From Nostoc sp. CHAB 5834 (lineage in GTDB: Bacteria > Cyanobacteriota > Cyanobacteriia > Cyanobacteriales > Nostocaceae), in contig JAIVFU010000097.1 in the NCBI GenBank assembly GCA_020829485.1, positions 1 through 23,429 of the forward strand: a stretch of 23,429 bases of DNA. The letters run 5' to 3'. The translations under genes were made by a program, and so were the position numbers. Positions 1 to 6,954 of this stretch are shown here, piece after piece (position 1 is the first letter of the stretch; every line of letters begins with the position of its first letter). The notes beneath the pieces were generated by a model that was not told the DNA's origin, ran no database searches, and worked only from the letters and a program-made list of their open reading frames with translations.

Positions 1-450
1 GAAGTGAACGTTGTGGCCCCACGTGCCAATCTCACAGTGAACAGGCCACACCATCAGCTTGTAGCGACCACCCGCTTCAAGGGTGTCCAAGTAGGCAAGC
101 ACTCGGGGCAGTGCTTTTGGATTGCGAGGCAAATACTCGCCGTCGCGCACGCTCTTCGAAGTGACTTCGGTAAACGGTGCAACATCTGTGCCGTCGCCCT
201 TAATCCAGAAGGTTGGGCGCTCGATGCCGATGTGGTGGTGGCTATCCAGCGTCACCGAGATATCCGAGAAGCCTCGAAGTCCTTGATGAATCAGCTCAGA
301 GAGCCGTTGCATGTCTGCGTGGGCACCGGGGACTGCGAGCGCGGGGGCGACATGTTCCGAGGTCTGGGGATTCTTGACGAGGTACTCCGCTGGAAGGTCG
401 CAGAAGTCGTTCTGGGGGTCAATGATGAGCAGGTGGATGTTCGATTTCAT
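1..450 (-). CDS. pncA: Nicotinamidase (PncA-like), truncated by window edge
   Basis: The reverse strand is open from an ATG at 450 to the left edge, giving the first 150 residues with no stop. It belongs to the cysteine hydrolase (isochorismatase-like) fold; PncA deamidates nicotinamide to nicotinate for NAD salvage in the cytoplasm. Visible signatures are LLIIDPQNDFCD near residues 7-18 (D11 the probable catalytic acid), the metal-binding region VTLDSHHHIGIERPTFW around 66-82, and VWPVHCEIGTWG around 134-145 with C139 as the probable nucleophile, as in E. coli PncA. A good AAGGAG ribosome site lies just before the ATG. It is divergent from an NrtR-type NAD regulator, which supports the assignment over other isochorismatase-like hydrolases. 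The C-terminus is outside the window. Confidence 0.9.
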   Translation of the reverse strand, partial: MKSNIHLLIIDPQNDFCDLPAEYLVKNPQTSEHVAPALAVPGAHADMQRLSELIHQGLRGFSDISVTLDSHHHIGIERPTFWIKGDGTDVAPFTEVTSKSVRDGEYLPRNPKALPRVLAYLDTLEAGGRYKLMVWPVHCEIGTWGHNVHF

Positions 451-611
451 AGGGTTCTCCTTGGTTGTTGTGCTTAGTATAGCACCTTCGTTCAGTTGCG
501 CAACTAAGCTATCTAAAAATTTTTGAGGCTATACACATATGCAAACTCGATTGCATGTTTGCTCAACAGGCAGTCTTTGGAATACAATGTAACTAAGGAG
601 CTTTAAATCTT
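451..611. promoter_or_regulatory. Divergent pncA/nrtR promoter region with palindromes
   Basis: Two opposed -10-like elements are visible: TATACT on the reverse strand (476-481, preceded by TGC) for pncA and TATACA on the forward strand (530-535) for the regulator. Between them lies a perfect 12-bp palindrome AGTTGCGCAACT (494-505), which would overlap the -35 region of the pncA promoter (TTGCGC, 16 bases from TATACT). A second inverted repeat, GTGCT-6-AGCAC (470-485), covers the pncA -10, and GCAAAC-10-GTTTGC (541-562) lies downstream of the forward -10. NrtR proteins bind palindromic operators at NAD genes; which of these repeats is the operator is inference. Confidence 0.55.
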
Positions 612-1277
612 ATGGATAACTTAATTTGTTCGGTGGACGTTGTGCTGCTAACGCTCACCGGCCAGCAGTTGCAGGTCGGACTGCTACGGCGCGACCACTC
701 ACCCTTTGAAGGAGTGCTGGCGCTTCCTGGGGGGTACATAAAGCCCGATGAGGACCTGGATACGCGGGATGCTGCGGTCAGAGTGCTTCGGGAGAAGATG
801 GGTATCACCAGCCCCTACCTGGAGCAGTTGGGGACATTCAGTGGCCCGGCGCGGGACCCCCGCGGATGGTCTATTTCCGTGGCGTACTACGCCTTGGTGC
901 CCCCTGAGGTCATCACGGTATCTGGCAAAGAGGACATCAAGCTTGTGGATGTCGCTTCCATTCGCTCGATGCCCTATGACCATGCCCAGATTGTTCAGGC
1001 TGCGGTGGAGCGGGTGCGGGGTAAGAGCGCTTATTCGTCATTGCCTGCATACCTCTGCGGTGAGCACTTCACGCTTCCGCAGTTGCAAGCGGTGTACGAA
1101 GCGGTCATTGGCGAGTCCCTCAACAAGGTGAGCTTTCGACGGAAGATGGCTGAGATGGGGCTTGTGGAACCGGTGGAAGGACTAATGGAAGAAGGCACGG
1201 CCCATCGGCCGGCCCAGGTTTACCGACTTAGCGCCCAGTTCCGGAACAAGCTGTCTCTCTGGAATCGAGGCTTCTAG
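612..1277 (+). CDS. nrtR: NrtR-type Nudix-like transcriptional regulator of NAD metabolism
   Basis: This 221-residue protein has the NrtR layout: an N-terminal Nudix fold (about 1-145) and a C-terminal winged helix (about 150-221; FTLPQLQAVYEAVIGESLNK, then FRRKMAEMGLVE and RPAQVYRL). Family members repress NAD genes and release DNA when ADP-ribose or a related NAD metabolite binds the Nudix domain. The Nudix box is degenerate: GGYIKPDE is kept, but the RExxEE segment reads RVLREK (57-62) with two extra residues before it, so hydrolase activity is unlikely and a sensing role likely. Length is typical. AAGGAG lies 11 bases before the ATG. The divergent nicotinamidase is the obvious target. Confidence 0.85.
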   Translation: MDNLICSVDVVLLTLTGQQLQVGLLRRDHSPFEGVLALPGGYIKPDEDLDTRDAAVRVLREKMGITSPYLEQLGTFSGPARDPRGWSISVAYYALVPPEVITVSGKEDIKLVDVASIRSMPYDHAQIVQAAVERVRGKSAYSSLPAYLCGEHFTLPQLQAVYEAVIGESLNKVSFRRKMAEMGLVEPVEGLMEEGTAHRPAQVYRLSAQFRNKLSLWNRGF

Positions 1278-1286
1278 ATATTTGCC

Positions 1287-1310
1287 AAGCCCCCCGCCCC
1301 GGGGGTTGCC
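1287..1310. terminator. Possible GC-rich terminator after nrtR
   Basis: A C-rich run followed by GGGGGTT can fold into a short hairpin between the regulator and the convergent dsbB gene. There is no clear T-tract on either strand, so this is a weak call. The rest of 1278-1508 shows nothing else that I can support. Confidence 0.25.
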
Positions 1311-1508
1311 CCAAGCTCGATTCGCAGGCCGTGCGTCCCCTAAGTGAGAACCTTTTCTCGGAAACCAGGGCACGGGCTACCTCGTTATGTAGGGCAGCTC
1401 GCCAACGGCAATGGGGTTGCTTCCGCGGGTAGCAGACAAAAAGCAGGTGCATGGGCGGTACTGGGCTATTCGGGGCAAGAGCCAAGCGAACTCCGCCCGT
1501 TTGGCTGA

Positions 1509-2048
1509 TTACTTTAGACCAAAAAGGGGGCGGCAGATACTGGACACTCCTAACCCAAGGATTGACATTTGCAGCACCACGGCTGCGCCGATGAGCGAGG
1601 CCGTTTGTTTGAACTCAAGGCTACCCTTATCCGGAGTGCAGCTCCCCGTTCCATCCAGTATGACGGACAGCGCTGAAGGCAACGCTTCCTGAATCTTGCC
1701 CAGCACCTTTGGGACCAGCATACTGCAGCTCTCGCCTACTGACATCAACAGTGATGCGTGATAGCCCGACAGGTAGAGCCCGAAAACGCACAGCGCAACT
1801 ACCAGCGTCCAAAATGATAGGGTTGCCACGTGTATTCGAGGGAAAGCCGCCCAGGCCATTCCTAGTAAGCACAAGACAAGAAAAGTAAATCTCTGCGAAA
1901 GACAAAGGGGGCAGGGGTCCATCTGAAAAACATACTGGGCAATAAGGGAGCCCGTGACCGCTGCGCCTGAAGCTATCGAGAGCGCGAGAGCTGCCCTAAA
2001 AGAGTATGAACGAGGGGCGGGGGTCCGAGTGCTTGAGCTTTTTTTCAT
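1509..2048 (-). CDS. dsbB: DsbB-like disulfide bond formation protein
   Basis: This inner-membrane protein of 179 residues has four hydrophobic segments. DsbB reoxidises periplasmic DsbA and passes electrons to quinone. The first periplasmic loop carries the CxxC pair in YVFQMDPCPLCLSQR (about residues 39-53). The second loop carries the separated pair in GESCSMLV and GTGSCTPDKGS, matching Cys104 and Cys130 of E. coli. A basic N-terminal extension of about 18 residues precedes the first membrane segment. No dsbA lies in the window, so it would work with a host DsbA or one encoded elsewhere. A TATAGA element at 2103-2108 on the reverse strand just after a terminator T-tract is the likely promoter. 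Confidence 0.9.
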   Translation of the reverse strand: MKKSSSTRTPAPRSYSFRAALALSIASGAAVTGSLIAQYVFQMDPCPLCLSQRFTFLVLCLLGMAWAAFPRIHVATLSFWTLVVALCVFGLYLSGYHASLLMSVGESCSMLVPKVLGKIQEALPSALSVILDGTGSCTPDKGSLEFKQTASLIGAAVVLQMSILGLGVSSICRPLFGLK

Positions 2049-2124
2049 GAGAATTCGCCTTGGTGGCTTCGACAGCTTGATGCTTTTGTTTAGCGAGGGA
2101 CTCTATACAACCGAACTTGACGAT

Positions 2125-2147
2125 GAAAAAGCTCCCGGATGGGAGCT
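2125..2147 (-). terminator. Rho-independent terminator
   Basis: A perfect 7-bp stem AGCTCCC/GGGAGCT (2130-2136 with 2141-2147) is followed on the reverse strand by five T. It ends the gene at 2153-2515 and sits immediately before the dsbB promoter. Confidence 0.8.
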
Positions 2148-2152
2148 CTGAA

Positions 2153-2515
2153 TCAAGAAGTGCTGAACGTGTTTGACGCAGCGTCGTATCTCTGAAAATC
2201 CAAATCGACTTTCCAATACTGCTGCGCATAGCCTACAGCACGCTTTTTGCCTTCCCAGTCGCGTTCATAGCGGGTGTCCGGTTTGAAGATGTCCCGGATG
2301 TGGGCGCCTTTCATTGAGGTGTACCGGGCAAGCTCTTCTGTGAGCAGCCGCCTCAACTTTCGGGTGAAGTGACCATTAGGTACGGCCGGAACGATGAGCA
2401 GTGCGAAGTTTCCATATCGCCCCCAGTCGTCAACCAATGCACTGTTTACGGCCGGATTGAGCGCAAGACGGTTGCAGAAGGCTTTGACCAGAGTAACTTG
2501 GGATTCAGGAGTCAT
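2153..2515 (-). CDS. Hypothetical protein, 120 aa
   Basis: I do not recognise this protein. It is soluble with no membrane segment or signal peptide, and has an aromatic and charged C-terminal half (RYERDWEGKKRAVGYAQQYWKVDLDFQRYD). It is supported as a gene by a promoter-like TATACA on the reverse strand (2543-2548), 27 bases before the ATG, and by a terminator directly after the stop. No convincing ribosome-binding site precedes the ATG, so the leader is short and SD-poor. Its promoter shares a ten-base box with that of the gene at 4334-4861. Confidence 0.7.
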   Translation of the reverse strand: MTPESQVTLVKAFCNRLALNPAVNSALVDDWGRYGNFALLIVPAVPNGHFTRKLRRLLTEELARYTSMKGAHIRDIFKPDTRYERDWEGKKRAVGYAQQYWKVDLDFQRYDAASNTFSTS

Positions 2516-2532
2516 GAGGGATTTGTGTGAGT

Positions 2533-2548
2533 GGACCTATCCTGTATA
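2533..2548 (-). promoter_or_regulatory. Promoter-like element with shared downstream box
   Basis: The reverse strand reads TTATACAGGATAGG, a -10-like TATACA followed by AGGATAGG. The ten-base core (plus-strand 2536-2545, CCTATCCTGT) is repeated exactly at 4882-4891 in the same position relative to another reverse-strand gene. Confidence 0.5.
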
Positions 2549-2551
2549 ACT

Positions 2552-2580
2552 AAAAAAGTCACACCGTTGAGTGTGACTTT
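2552..2580 (-). terminator. Rho-independent terminator
   Basis: A 10-bp perfect stem (AAAGTCACAC with GTGTGACTTT, six-base loop) is followed on the reverse strand by a run of six T. It ends the gene at 2588-3655; its T-tract abuts the next promoter element. Confidence 0.9.
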
Positions 2581-2587
2581 CATTGAA

Positions 2588-3655
2588 TTAGGAACTCTTG
2601 GTCCCCGAGGCCTTGCGTACCCGCTTTGGCTTCAGGATTTGTTCAAGCAATTTGAGTTCATCGGCAGTAAACGTTTTGTCCAGCTTTTCACGAAGTTTTC
2701 CAACACGTGATTGCTCGGACACCTTTGTTATAAGCTCAGGCATTTCCACAGCCCGAATCTTGCGTGTCTTTGTAACCCAGGCAACTAAAACACCCAGTTG
2801 CTCGTCCAGCGTACCCAAGTCAGCAATAAGGACCTTTTCTTCGCCTTTTGCCTTCTCCAGAATATCAGCCGGAATCTTGTTGTCGAATTCTTCGCGCTGC
2901 TTCTTCGAAAACTTGAAGGCAGGAACTACGGCTTTCAGTTGAATGTAACCGTCACCTGTTGTGGAGATGGAAATCTCCTTTGGCACCAAAAGGTTCAATT
3001 CCAATTCAGAAGACTGTTCTGGATTGAACGCAGCTTCCATCAACTCAGGAAGAAGCGCCTGCCCCTGCCGAGAGCCAAATGTCTGCAGTGCGTTACCCGC
3101 CAAAGTAGTGGATACATCAAGCAACTTGAGAGTTGGAGTCCAGCTACCGTTCTTAGCGAGAGTAGTCCACTTTCCAATCGCTCCTCCTCTTGTGAGGGGG
3201 TGAGACTGGTTCACATGTTCGGTTCGCCATTGCTGAGAAGACTCGCCTGCCAAGTTAATGGCTTCGAAGAGCTGATTTTTTTGCAAGACGATGCGTTCTG
3301 AGAGGGACTTCAACGAATTCGCAGTGTTGCCAGAGGGGTAGTCAATAAGCTTCACCCGAGGCTTTTCGCCTTTAACGGCGGCTTCAATAATCAACTTCGG
3401 GTAGAGGGTGAGTAGGCCGACAAGGTCTTCTTGAATGCCGTTGAGAACTGCGCGAAGTTTCATGTGTGAAACATCCAGGTTCTTTGCGCACAGCCCCGCA
3501 TTCACAAAATGCAAGCTGTCGAAAAGGGTTTGGAGATACTTGGTGTCTTTTCGATAGGGGTTGGTGATATCCAAGATTACTGACAGCAGCATCCCCAGCT
3601 GGGCGGTGGGCACCATGAGTTCGCGGTAGAACTTTTCAATATTTACTTTTGCCAT
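2588..3655 (-). CDS. Hypothetical protein, 355 aa
   Basis: I do not recognise this protein. It is soluble and largely helical at both ends, with a central part (about 195-265) that looks beta-rich (LNLLVPKEISISTTGDGYIQLKAVVPAF). The C-terminal 70 residues are lysine-rich with heptad-like leucines and end in KPKRVRKASGTKSS, a basic tail that could touch nucleic acid. The start is the ATG at 3655, preceded by TAGGA. A TATACG element lies 32 bases upstream on the reverse strand and a strong terminator follows. It is a monocistronic unit. No function is assigned. Confidence 0.8.
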   Translation of the reverse strand: MAKVNIEKFYRELMVPTAQLGMLLSVILDITNPYRKDTKYLQTLFDSLHFVNAGLCAKNLDVSHMKLRAVLNGIQEDLVGLLTLYPKLIIEAAVKGEKPRVKLIDYPSGNTANSLKSLSERIVLQKNQLFEAINLAGESSQQWRTEHVNQSHPLTRGGAIGKWTTLAKNGSWTPTLKLLDVSTTLAGNALQTFGSRQGQALLPELMEAAFNPEQSSELELNLLVPKEISISTTGDGYIQLKAVVPAFKFSKKQREEFDNKIPADILEKAKGEEKVLIADLGTLDEQLGVLVAWVTKTRKIRAVEMPELITKVSEQSRVGKLREKLDKTFTADELKLLEQILKPKRVRKASGTKSS

Positions 3656-3687
3656 GTTTTCCTAAAGTTGAAGATGTATTCCTCACC

Positions 3688-3715
3688 CGTATAGCAAAAG
3701 GTATGTCCCTATAGT
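3688..3715. promoter_or_regulatory. Divergent promoter-like elements
   Basis: TATACG on the reverse strand (3688-3693, preceded by TTTTGC, an extended -10 context) serves the gene starting at 3655. TATAGT on the forward strand (3710-3715) lies 37 bases before the gene starting at 3752. Neither has a clear TTGACA-like -35. Confidence 0.5.
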
Positions 3716-3751
3716 TGAAGCTCTTCATGAACTAAGCCTAGAATAAGGCGC

Positions 3752-4273
3752 TTGTTTAAACGGTCCCGAATCCGCATGCCCCGCAGAGTTCCCCTTGATG
3801 AGCAGTTGTTGTACCTCGTACGTACAGAGGGTGACCGGACAAGAGGCTGGCAGCTCCGGGTTCCAGCATGGCATCCAGATGGGCCGGTGACGAGCTACTT
3901 TGCCGATTCGGTCTACGGGAGCAGTGAGTCCGCTAGGGATGCGGCTAGAAAGCGCAGAGATGCTGTGTTCACCGCGCGGGGTATCCCTTTGGTCAGGCGG
4001 CACAAAGAGTCCAACACTCGAAACACCTCCGGCATTGTGGGAATTTCCCCTCTCTATGACGGGCGAGCCCGAGACCCTAATGCTTTGAGAGGGTGGACCG
4101 CGTACTATTCTGAAAACGGGCAGCAGAACAAAAAGCGATTCTCTTTTTCCACTTATGGCACGGGTGCGTTACCTCAGGCTATTGAATGGAGGGAAGCGAA
4201 CGCTAAGGTGCGGTTCAGTTCTGTCCAGCTGGTCGCGATATATGACTTGCAGTCAAATCTTTTGAATGGTTGA
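3752..4273 (+). CDS. AP2-like DNA-binding domain protein (possibly tandem)
   Basis: The 173-residue protein contains an AP2/ERF-like pattern at about 92-157: NTRNTSGIVGISP, then a tryptophan strand GWTAYYSENGQQNKKRFSFSTYG and the helix LPQAIEWREANAK. A weaker copy may lie at about 30-83 (GWQLRVP, FADSVYGSSESARDAARKRRDAV). In bacteria and phages this three-strand-plus-helix fold usually occurs in homing endonucleases or integrase-like proteins as a DNA-binding module; here there is no visible nuclease motif. The TTG at 3752 with AAGG upstream is used as start; the ATG at 3776 is an alternative. The family call is from pattern, not a search. It may be a regulator or the remnant of a homing endonuclease. 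Confidence 0.6.
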   Translation: MFKRSRIRMPRRVPLDEQLLYLVRTEGDRTRGWQLRVPAWHPDGPVTSYFADSVYGSSESARDAARKRRDAVFTARGIPLVRRHKESNTRNTSGIVGISPLYDGRARDPNALRGWTAYYSENGQQNKKRFSFSTYGTGALPQAIEWREANAKVRFSSVQLVAIYDLQSNLLNG

Positions 4274-4294
4274 AAGCCGGGGAGCTAATGGAAA

Positions 4295-4320
4295 ACAGCT
4301 CTTTCATAAGAAAGAGCTGT
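4295..4320. terminator. Bidirectional hairpin terminator
   Basis: A perfect 11-bp stem (ACAGCTCTTTC with GAAAGAGCTGT, loop ATAA) lies between two convergent genes. The T-tracts are short on both sides (CTTTG forward, TTTT reverse), so it probably serves both genes. Confidence 0.75.
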
Positions 4321-4333
4321 CTTTGAATAATAA

Positions 4334-4861
4334 TTATTGTTCGAGTGGCATTTCTTCCACGGCGATGCGGTAGGATGCGCCCGGTTTCAAGGGCGAACCC
4401 TCGCCAGAGGGAACGTCTACAAGCAGGCCGTCCGTCCATACTGCATGAACGCTCGGCCCCTTTTTCTTGTGCCCTTTTAAGGTGAAATTTTCAATGGCAC
4501 GACAGGTCGCATAAAAAATGATTCCGTTCGAGCCTTTTTGGTCAAACGGGTGCTTAGCATCGGGAACTACACCTGTGCATTCGAAAACTTCCGTAGTGTA
4601 CCGTCTTCCAGGCTTTAGTGCATACGCTGCGGGCCAACCAGGTTCCTGCTCATGGGAAATTCGACTGGTCCCCTCCATTGCTTCCACCATTTCAAAATGC
4701 GCGCCAAACTTTCGTTTTTGAGTTGGAGTAGTCGCGTCCTTAGCGACAGCTTCAAAACAAAGTACGGGAGAGTGACAGAAAGAGATTTCTTGTAGTCTCT
4801 TTGGGTCGGTAGGTTGTCGGAAGGAACTCACCGGCATAAATTTGAGGTCTTGAATGGACAT
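4334..4861 (-). CDS. Hypothetical protein, 175 aa
   Basis: I do not recognise this protein. It is soluble with mixed composition, including beta-rich stretches GRRYTTEVFECTG and GASYRIAVEEMPLEQ. There is no signal peptide or membrane segment. Start and end are supported by a promoter-like TACACAGG on the reverse strand (about 27 bases before the ATG) and by the shared convergent terminator. Its promoter box is nearly the same as that of the gene at 2153-2515, which suggests common control. No function assigned. Confidence 0.75.
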   Translation of the reverse strand: MSIQDLKFMPVSSFRQPTDPKRLQEISFCHSPVLCFEAVAKDATTPTQKRKFGAHFEMVEAMEGTSRISHEQEPGWPAAYALKPGRRYTTEVFECTGVVPDAKHPFDQKGSNGIIFYATCRAIENFTLKGHKKKGPSVHAVWTDGLLVDVPSGEGSPLKPGASYRIAVEEMPLEQ

Positions 4862-4878
4862 TCTTGCTTTCGTAAATA

Positions 4879-4894
4879 GGGCCTATCCTGTGTA
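4879..4894 (-). promoter_or_regulatory. Promoter-like element, twin of the one at 2533-2548
   Basis: The reverse strand reads CTACACAGGATAGG; ten plus-strand bases at 4882-4891 (CCTATCCTGT) are identical to 2536-2545. The position relative to the downstream start codon is also the same, about 27 bases. Confidence 0.5.
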
Positions 4895-4960
4895 GCTAGT
4901 GCGCAGCTACCGACCTGATTTCTCTGCCTACACTTTGGATAGAACCAATTTAAGGAATTT

Positions 4961-6037
4961 ATGAAAATTTATGCAGTAGGCGGCTGTGTTCGAGACTTTC
5001 TGTTGGGTGTTCCGCAAGTCGACAAGGATTATGTGGTCATAGGTGCCACCGTACAACAAATGGTTGACCTCGGGTACGAGCAAGTGGGCGCAGATTTCCC
5101 TGTGTTCCTCCACCCTAAAACCTGGGATGAATACGCACTTGCCCGTGTTGAACGAAAACAGGGCGAAGGCTATCACGGCTTTCTGGTGGGTACCGAAAAT
5201 GTGACCCTCGAAGAAGACCTGCTGCGACGGGACCTCACTATCAACGCCATGGCAATGAGCGAAGAGGGCGTCCTGGTGGACCCCTACGGCGGCCGTAACG
5301 ACCTCGAATCGAAAGTATTCAGGCACGTGAGCCCGGCGTTCGCGGAAGACCCGGTCCGGGTGCTTCGCTTACTGAGGTTTCAAGCTCGGCTGGGCCCGCA
5401 ATGGTCCATCGCAGAGGAGACCCAAGCGCTCATTGCTCGCATGATTCAGGAGGGGGCTCTCCACCACCTGACAAAAGAACGAGTTTGGAAGGAGGTTTCC
5501 CGCGCTCTGCACGAGCCCCACGCTCAATTGTTCCTAGATGGATTGGTTGAGTGGGGGCTCCACATCCTGCCGGCCTTTGTTGGCTACCGCCAGGTGAACG
5601 CGTGCTTTTCTCGCAATGCTGAAAAAATGCCCCGAACATGGTCAACGGAGACTTTGTTTTCTTTGGCTTTCGTAGGGGCGGAGCCTTGTGAAGCATATCC
5701 CTCGGCAATTCCTGGCTCTGTTAGGGATACGGCCAGGGCGTACTTTGCCATGCTGCTCCTTTGCAAGAACGCGTCGACAGAACTTAGTGCATCTAATTTG
5801 CATGCTTTTATGCTCAAGACGGACGCTTTTCGGTCAGGAGAGAACTTTGGCCACGCCTTGGATGCGCTTTCTTTGAGCCATCCCGCTGAAACGGCCTTGA
5901 TGCGCAGTGCTCATCGGAGTGTGCTTTCAGTCGATAAAAAAGCAATCACAGCTGCAATGGCCCCAGGTCCTGAAGTGGGTAGAGCAATTGGCGAAGCCCA
6001 ACGTCAGGCAATAGCTGCAATGTTAGGTTCCGCTTGA
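4961..6037 (+). CDS. cca: CCA-adding tRNA nucleotidyltransferase lacking the HD domain
   Basis: The first 205 or so residues closely follow E. coli CCA-adding enzyme: [11 protein letters not shown] (6-16), the metal-binding pair DKD (D21, D23), [38 protein letters not shown], and the head/neck motif [17 protein letters not shown]. The enzyme adds or rebuilds the 3'-terminal CCA of tRNA with CTP and ATP. E. coli Cca is 412 residues and carries an HD phosphohydrolase domain in its C-terminal half; here the protein is 358 residues and no HD motif is visible after residue 205. The end ([20 protein letters not shown]) still resembles the family. It has its own TACACT element at 4929-4934 and an AAGGA ribosome site. 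A host copy surely exists, so this is probably an accessory enzyme for tRNA repair. Confidence 0.92.
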   Translation: MKIYAVGGCVRDFLLGVPQVDKDYVVIGATVQQMVDLGYEQVGADFPVFLHPKTWDEYALARVERKQGEGYHGFLVGTENVTLEEDLLRRDLTINAMAMSEEGVLVDPYGGRNDLESKVFRHVSPAFAEDPVRVLRLLRFQARLGPQWSIAEETQALIARMIQEGALHHLTKERVWKEVSRALHEPHAQLFLDGLVEWGLHILPAFVGYRQVNACFSRNAEKMPRTWSTETLFSLAFVGAEPCEAYPSAIPGSVRDTARAYFAMLLLCKNASTELSASNLHAFMLKTDAFRSGENFGHALDALSLSHPAETALMRSAHRSVLSVDKKAITAAMAPGPEVGRAIGEAQRQAIAAMLGSA

Positions 6038-6042
6038 TTTAG

Positions 6043-6068
6043 AAACTGCGCTTATGGCGCAGTTTTTT
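6043..6068 (+). terminator. Rho-independent terminator of cca
   Basis: An 8-bp stem AACTGCGC/GCGCAGTT with a five-base loop is followed by six T. It starts a few bases after the cca stop codon. Confidence 0.93.
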
Positions 6069-6099
6069 CATTAATCAGTGATGGAGGGCTGAAGTATCT

Positions 6100-6285
6100 T
6101 TGCCTATACGGGTAAACACTACCATCGCTATCATGACAATGAGCATTCTTCTTGACTTACTTTGGGCTCCTGTACTCAAAGCCCATTTTGACAGATACCA
6201 CAGGTATCTTTCCCAGTCAAAAACTCTGGCGGACCTAGAGCTTCGGCAAAATGCCTTGAATCGCCAAGAAGCGAATTGGCCTTAA
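6100..6285 (+). CDS. DUF3563-like small protein
   Basis: A small ORF of up to 61 residues. The part HFDRYHRYLSQSKTLADLELRQNALNRQE resembles DUF3563, a family of short proteins of unknown function common in Burkholderiales, whose hallmark is a run like YLAxSxDLADLExRxRxLE. The start is uncertain: the longest version uses TTG at 6100, but a promoter-like TATACG at 6105-6110 overlaps that start, so the ATG at 6133 or 6139 (about 50 residues) is more likely. No strong ribosome-binding site is seen before either ATG. Function unknown. Confidence 0.55.
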   Translation: MPIRVNTTIAIMTMSILLDLLWAPVLKAHFDRYHRYLSQSKTLADLELRQNALNRQEANWP

Positions 6286-6317
6286 CTAAATGAGCCAAAC
6301 GGCTTATTTTTAACGAA

Positions 6318-6602
6318 TCATGAAGCCTTGAGCGCAGCCACTTCCTGGAGTATTCGTAAATAGCACAACGCTTGCAACGAGCCAATGCCCAAGCTGCGGA
6401 GGTTTTTTTCAGTGAAGTAGCTTATGTGAGAAAACCGAGCCAATGTCTCTTCTTTTGAAACTTGCTCGGTGAGAAACTCCAGCCAAAACTCCAGCGTAAT
6501 GCTGGTAGAAGTCCTTCGCCCCCAAGCCTTGTCGGCAGCCACGACCAATCGAAGAGTTTCGATGAAAGTATTTCGCTCCATCTGAGAGACTAAATTCGTC
6601 AT
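6318..6602 (-). CDS. Hypothetical protein, 94 aa
   Basis: I do not recognise this small, probably all-helical protein (MTNLVSQMERNTFIETLRL, then FWLEFLTEQVSKEETLARF and LGIGSLQALCYLRILQEVAAL). A near-consensus TATAAT preceded by CCGC lies on the reverse strand at 6644-6649, 41 bases before the ATG. It sits between the DUF3563-like gene and the RNA repair operon, on the opposite strand to both. No function assigned. Confidence 0.65.
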   Translation of the reverse strand: MTNLVSQMERNTFIETLRLVVAADKAWGRRTSTSITLEFWLEFLTEQVSKEETLARFSHISYFTEKNLRSLGIGSLQALCYLRILQEVAALKAS

Positions 6603-6603
6603 A

Positions 6604-6954
6604 AATTGGATTCTGATTGAGAAGTTTAAGATGTTATTGACGAATTATAGCGGAGTATCTATAATTAAAGCATGTAAGACCTAACCTAAAATGGAATTTA
6701 TCGTGTCTTTCAACGTCGTAACCAACTGACGCCGACGACTGCCCTCTGCAGTTTCGTTTCCGAGCAGACCGCGCCTTAAATGAAGCGCCCGGGACCCTAG
6801 TTCATCACTTGCCATGAGGTGATGCATGAGGACTGCCCTGCAGCTATCATTTCTTGCGACCCCTCTTGCCCCGAAAAGGGGATAGGGTGCCCAGTCTGTT
6901 CTGAAACCGTTCGTCGGCCCATAACCCCTATAGGCGGTACTCCCGCAGACGAAC
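6604..6954. other. Intergenic stretch upstream of the RNA repair operon
   Basis: About 350 bases without a gene I can support. It holds the reverse-strand TATAAT promoter at 6644-6649, a CATCAC/GTGATG inverted repeat around 6803-6825, a CCCC-GAAAA-GGGG hairpin around 6873-6885, and two similar GACTGCCCT...GCAG words near 6735 and 6830. A 98-codon reverse ORF (6681-6977) crosses it and overlaps the ligase start; it looks unconvincing as protein. A regulatory leader or small RNA is possible but not shown. Confidence 0.4.

Noticed and set aside
4..526. Forward ORFs at the left edge
   Set aside because: They are antisense shadows of the nicotinamidase, whose motifs are unmistakable on the reverse strand.
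1182..1692. ORFs in the nrtR-dsbB gap
   Set aside because: They lack ribosome-binding sites and recognisable composition and overlap the flanking real genes.
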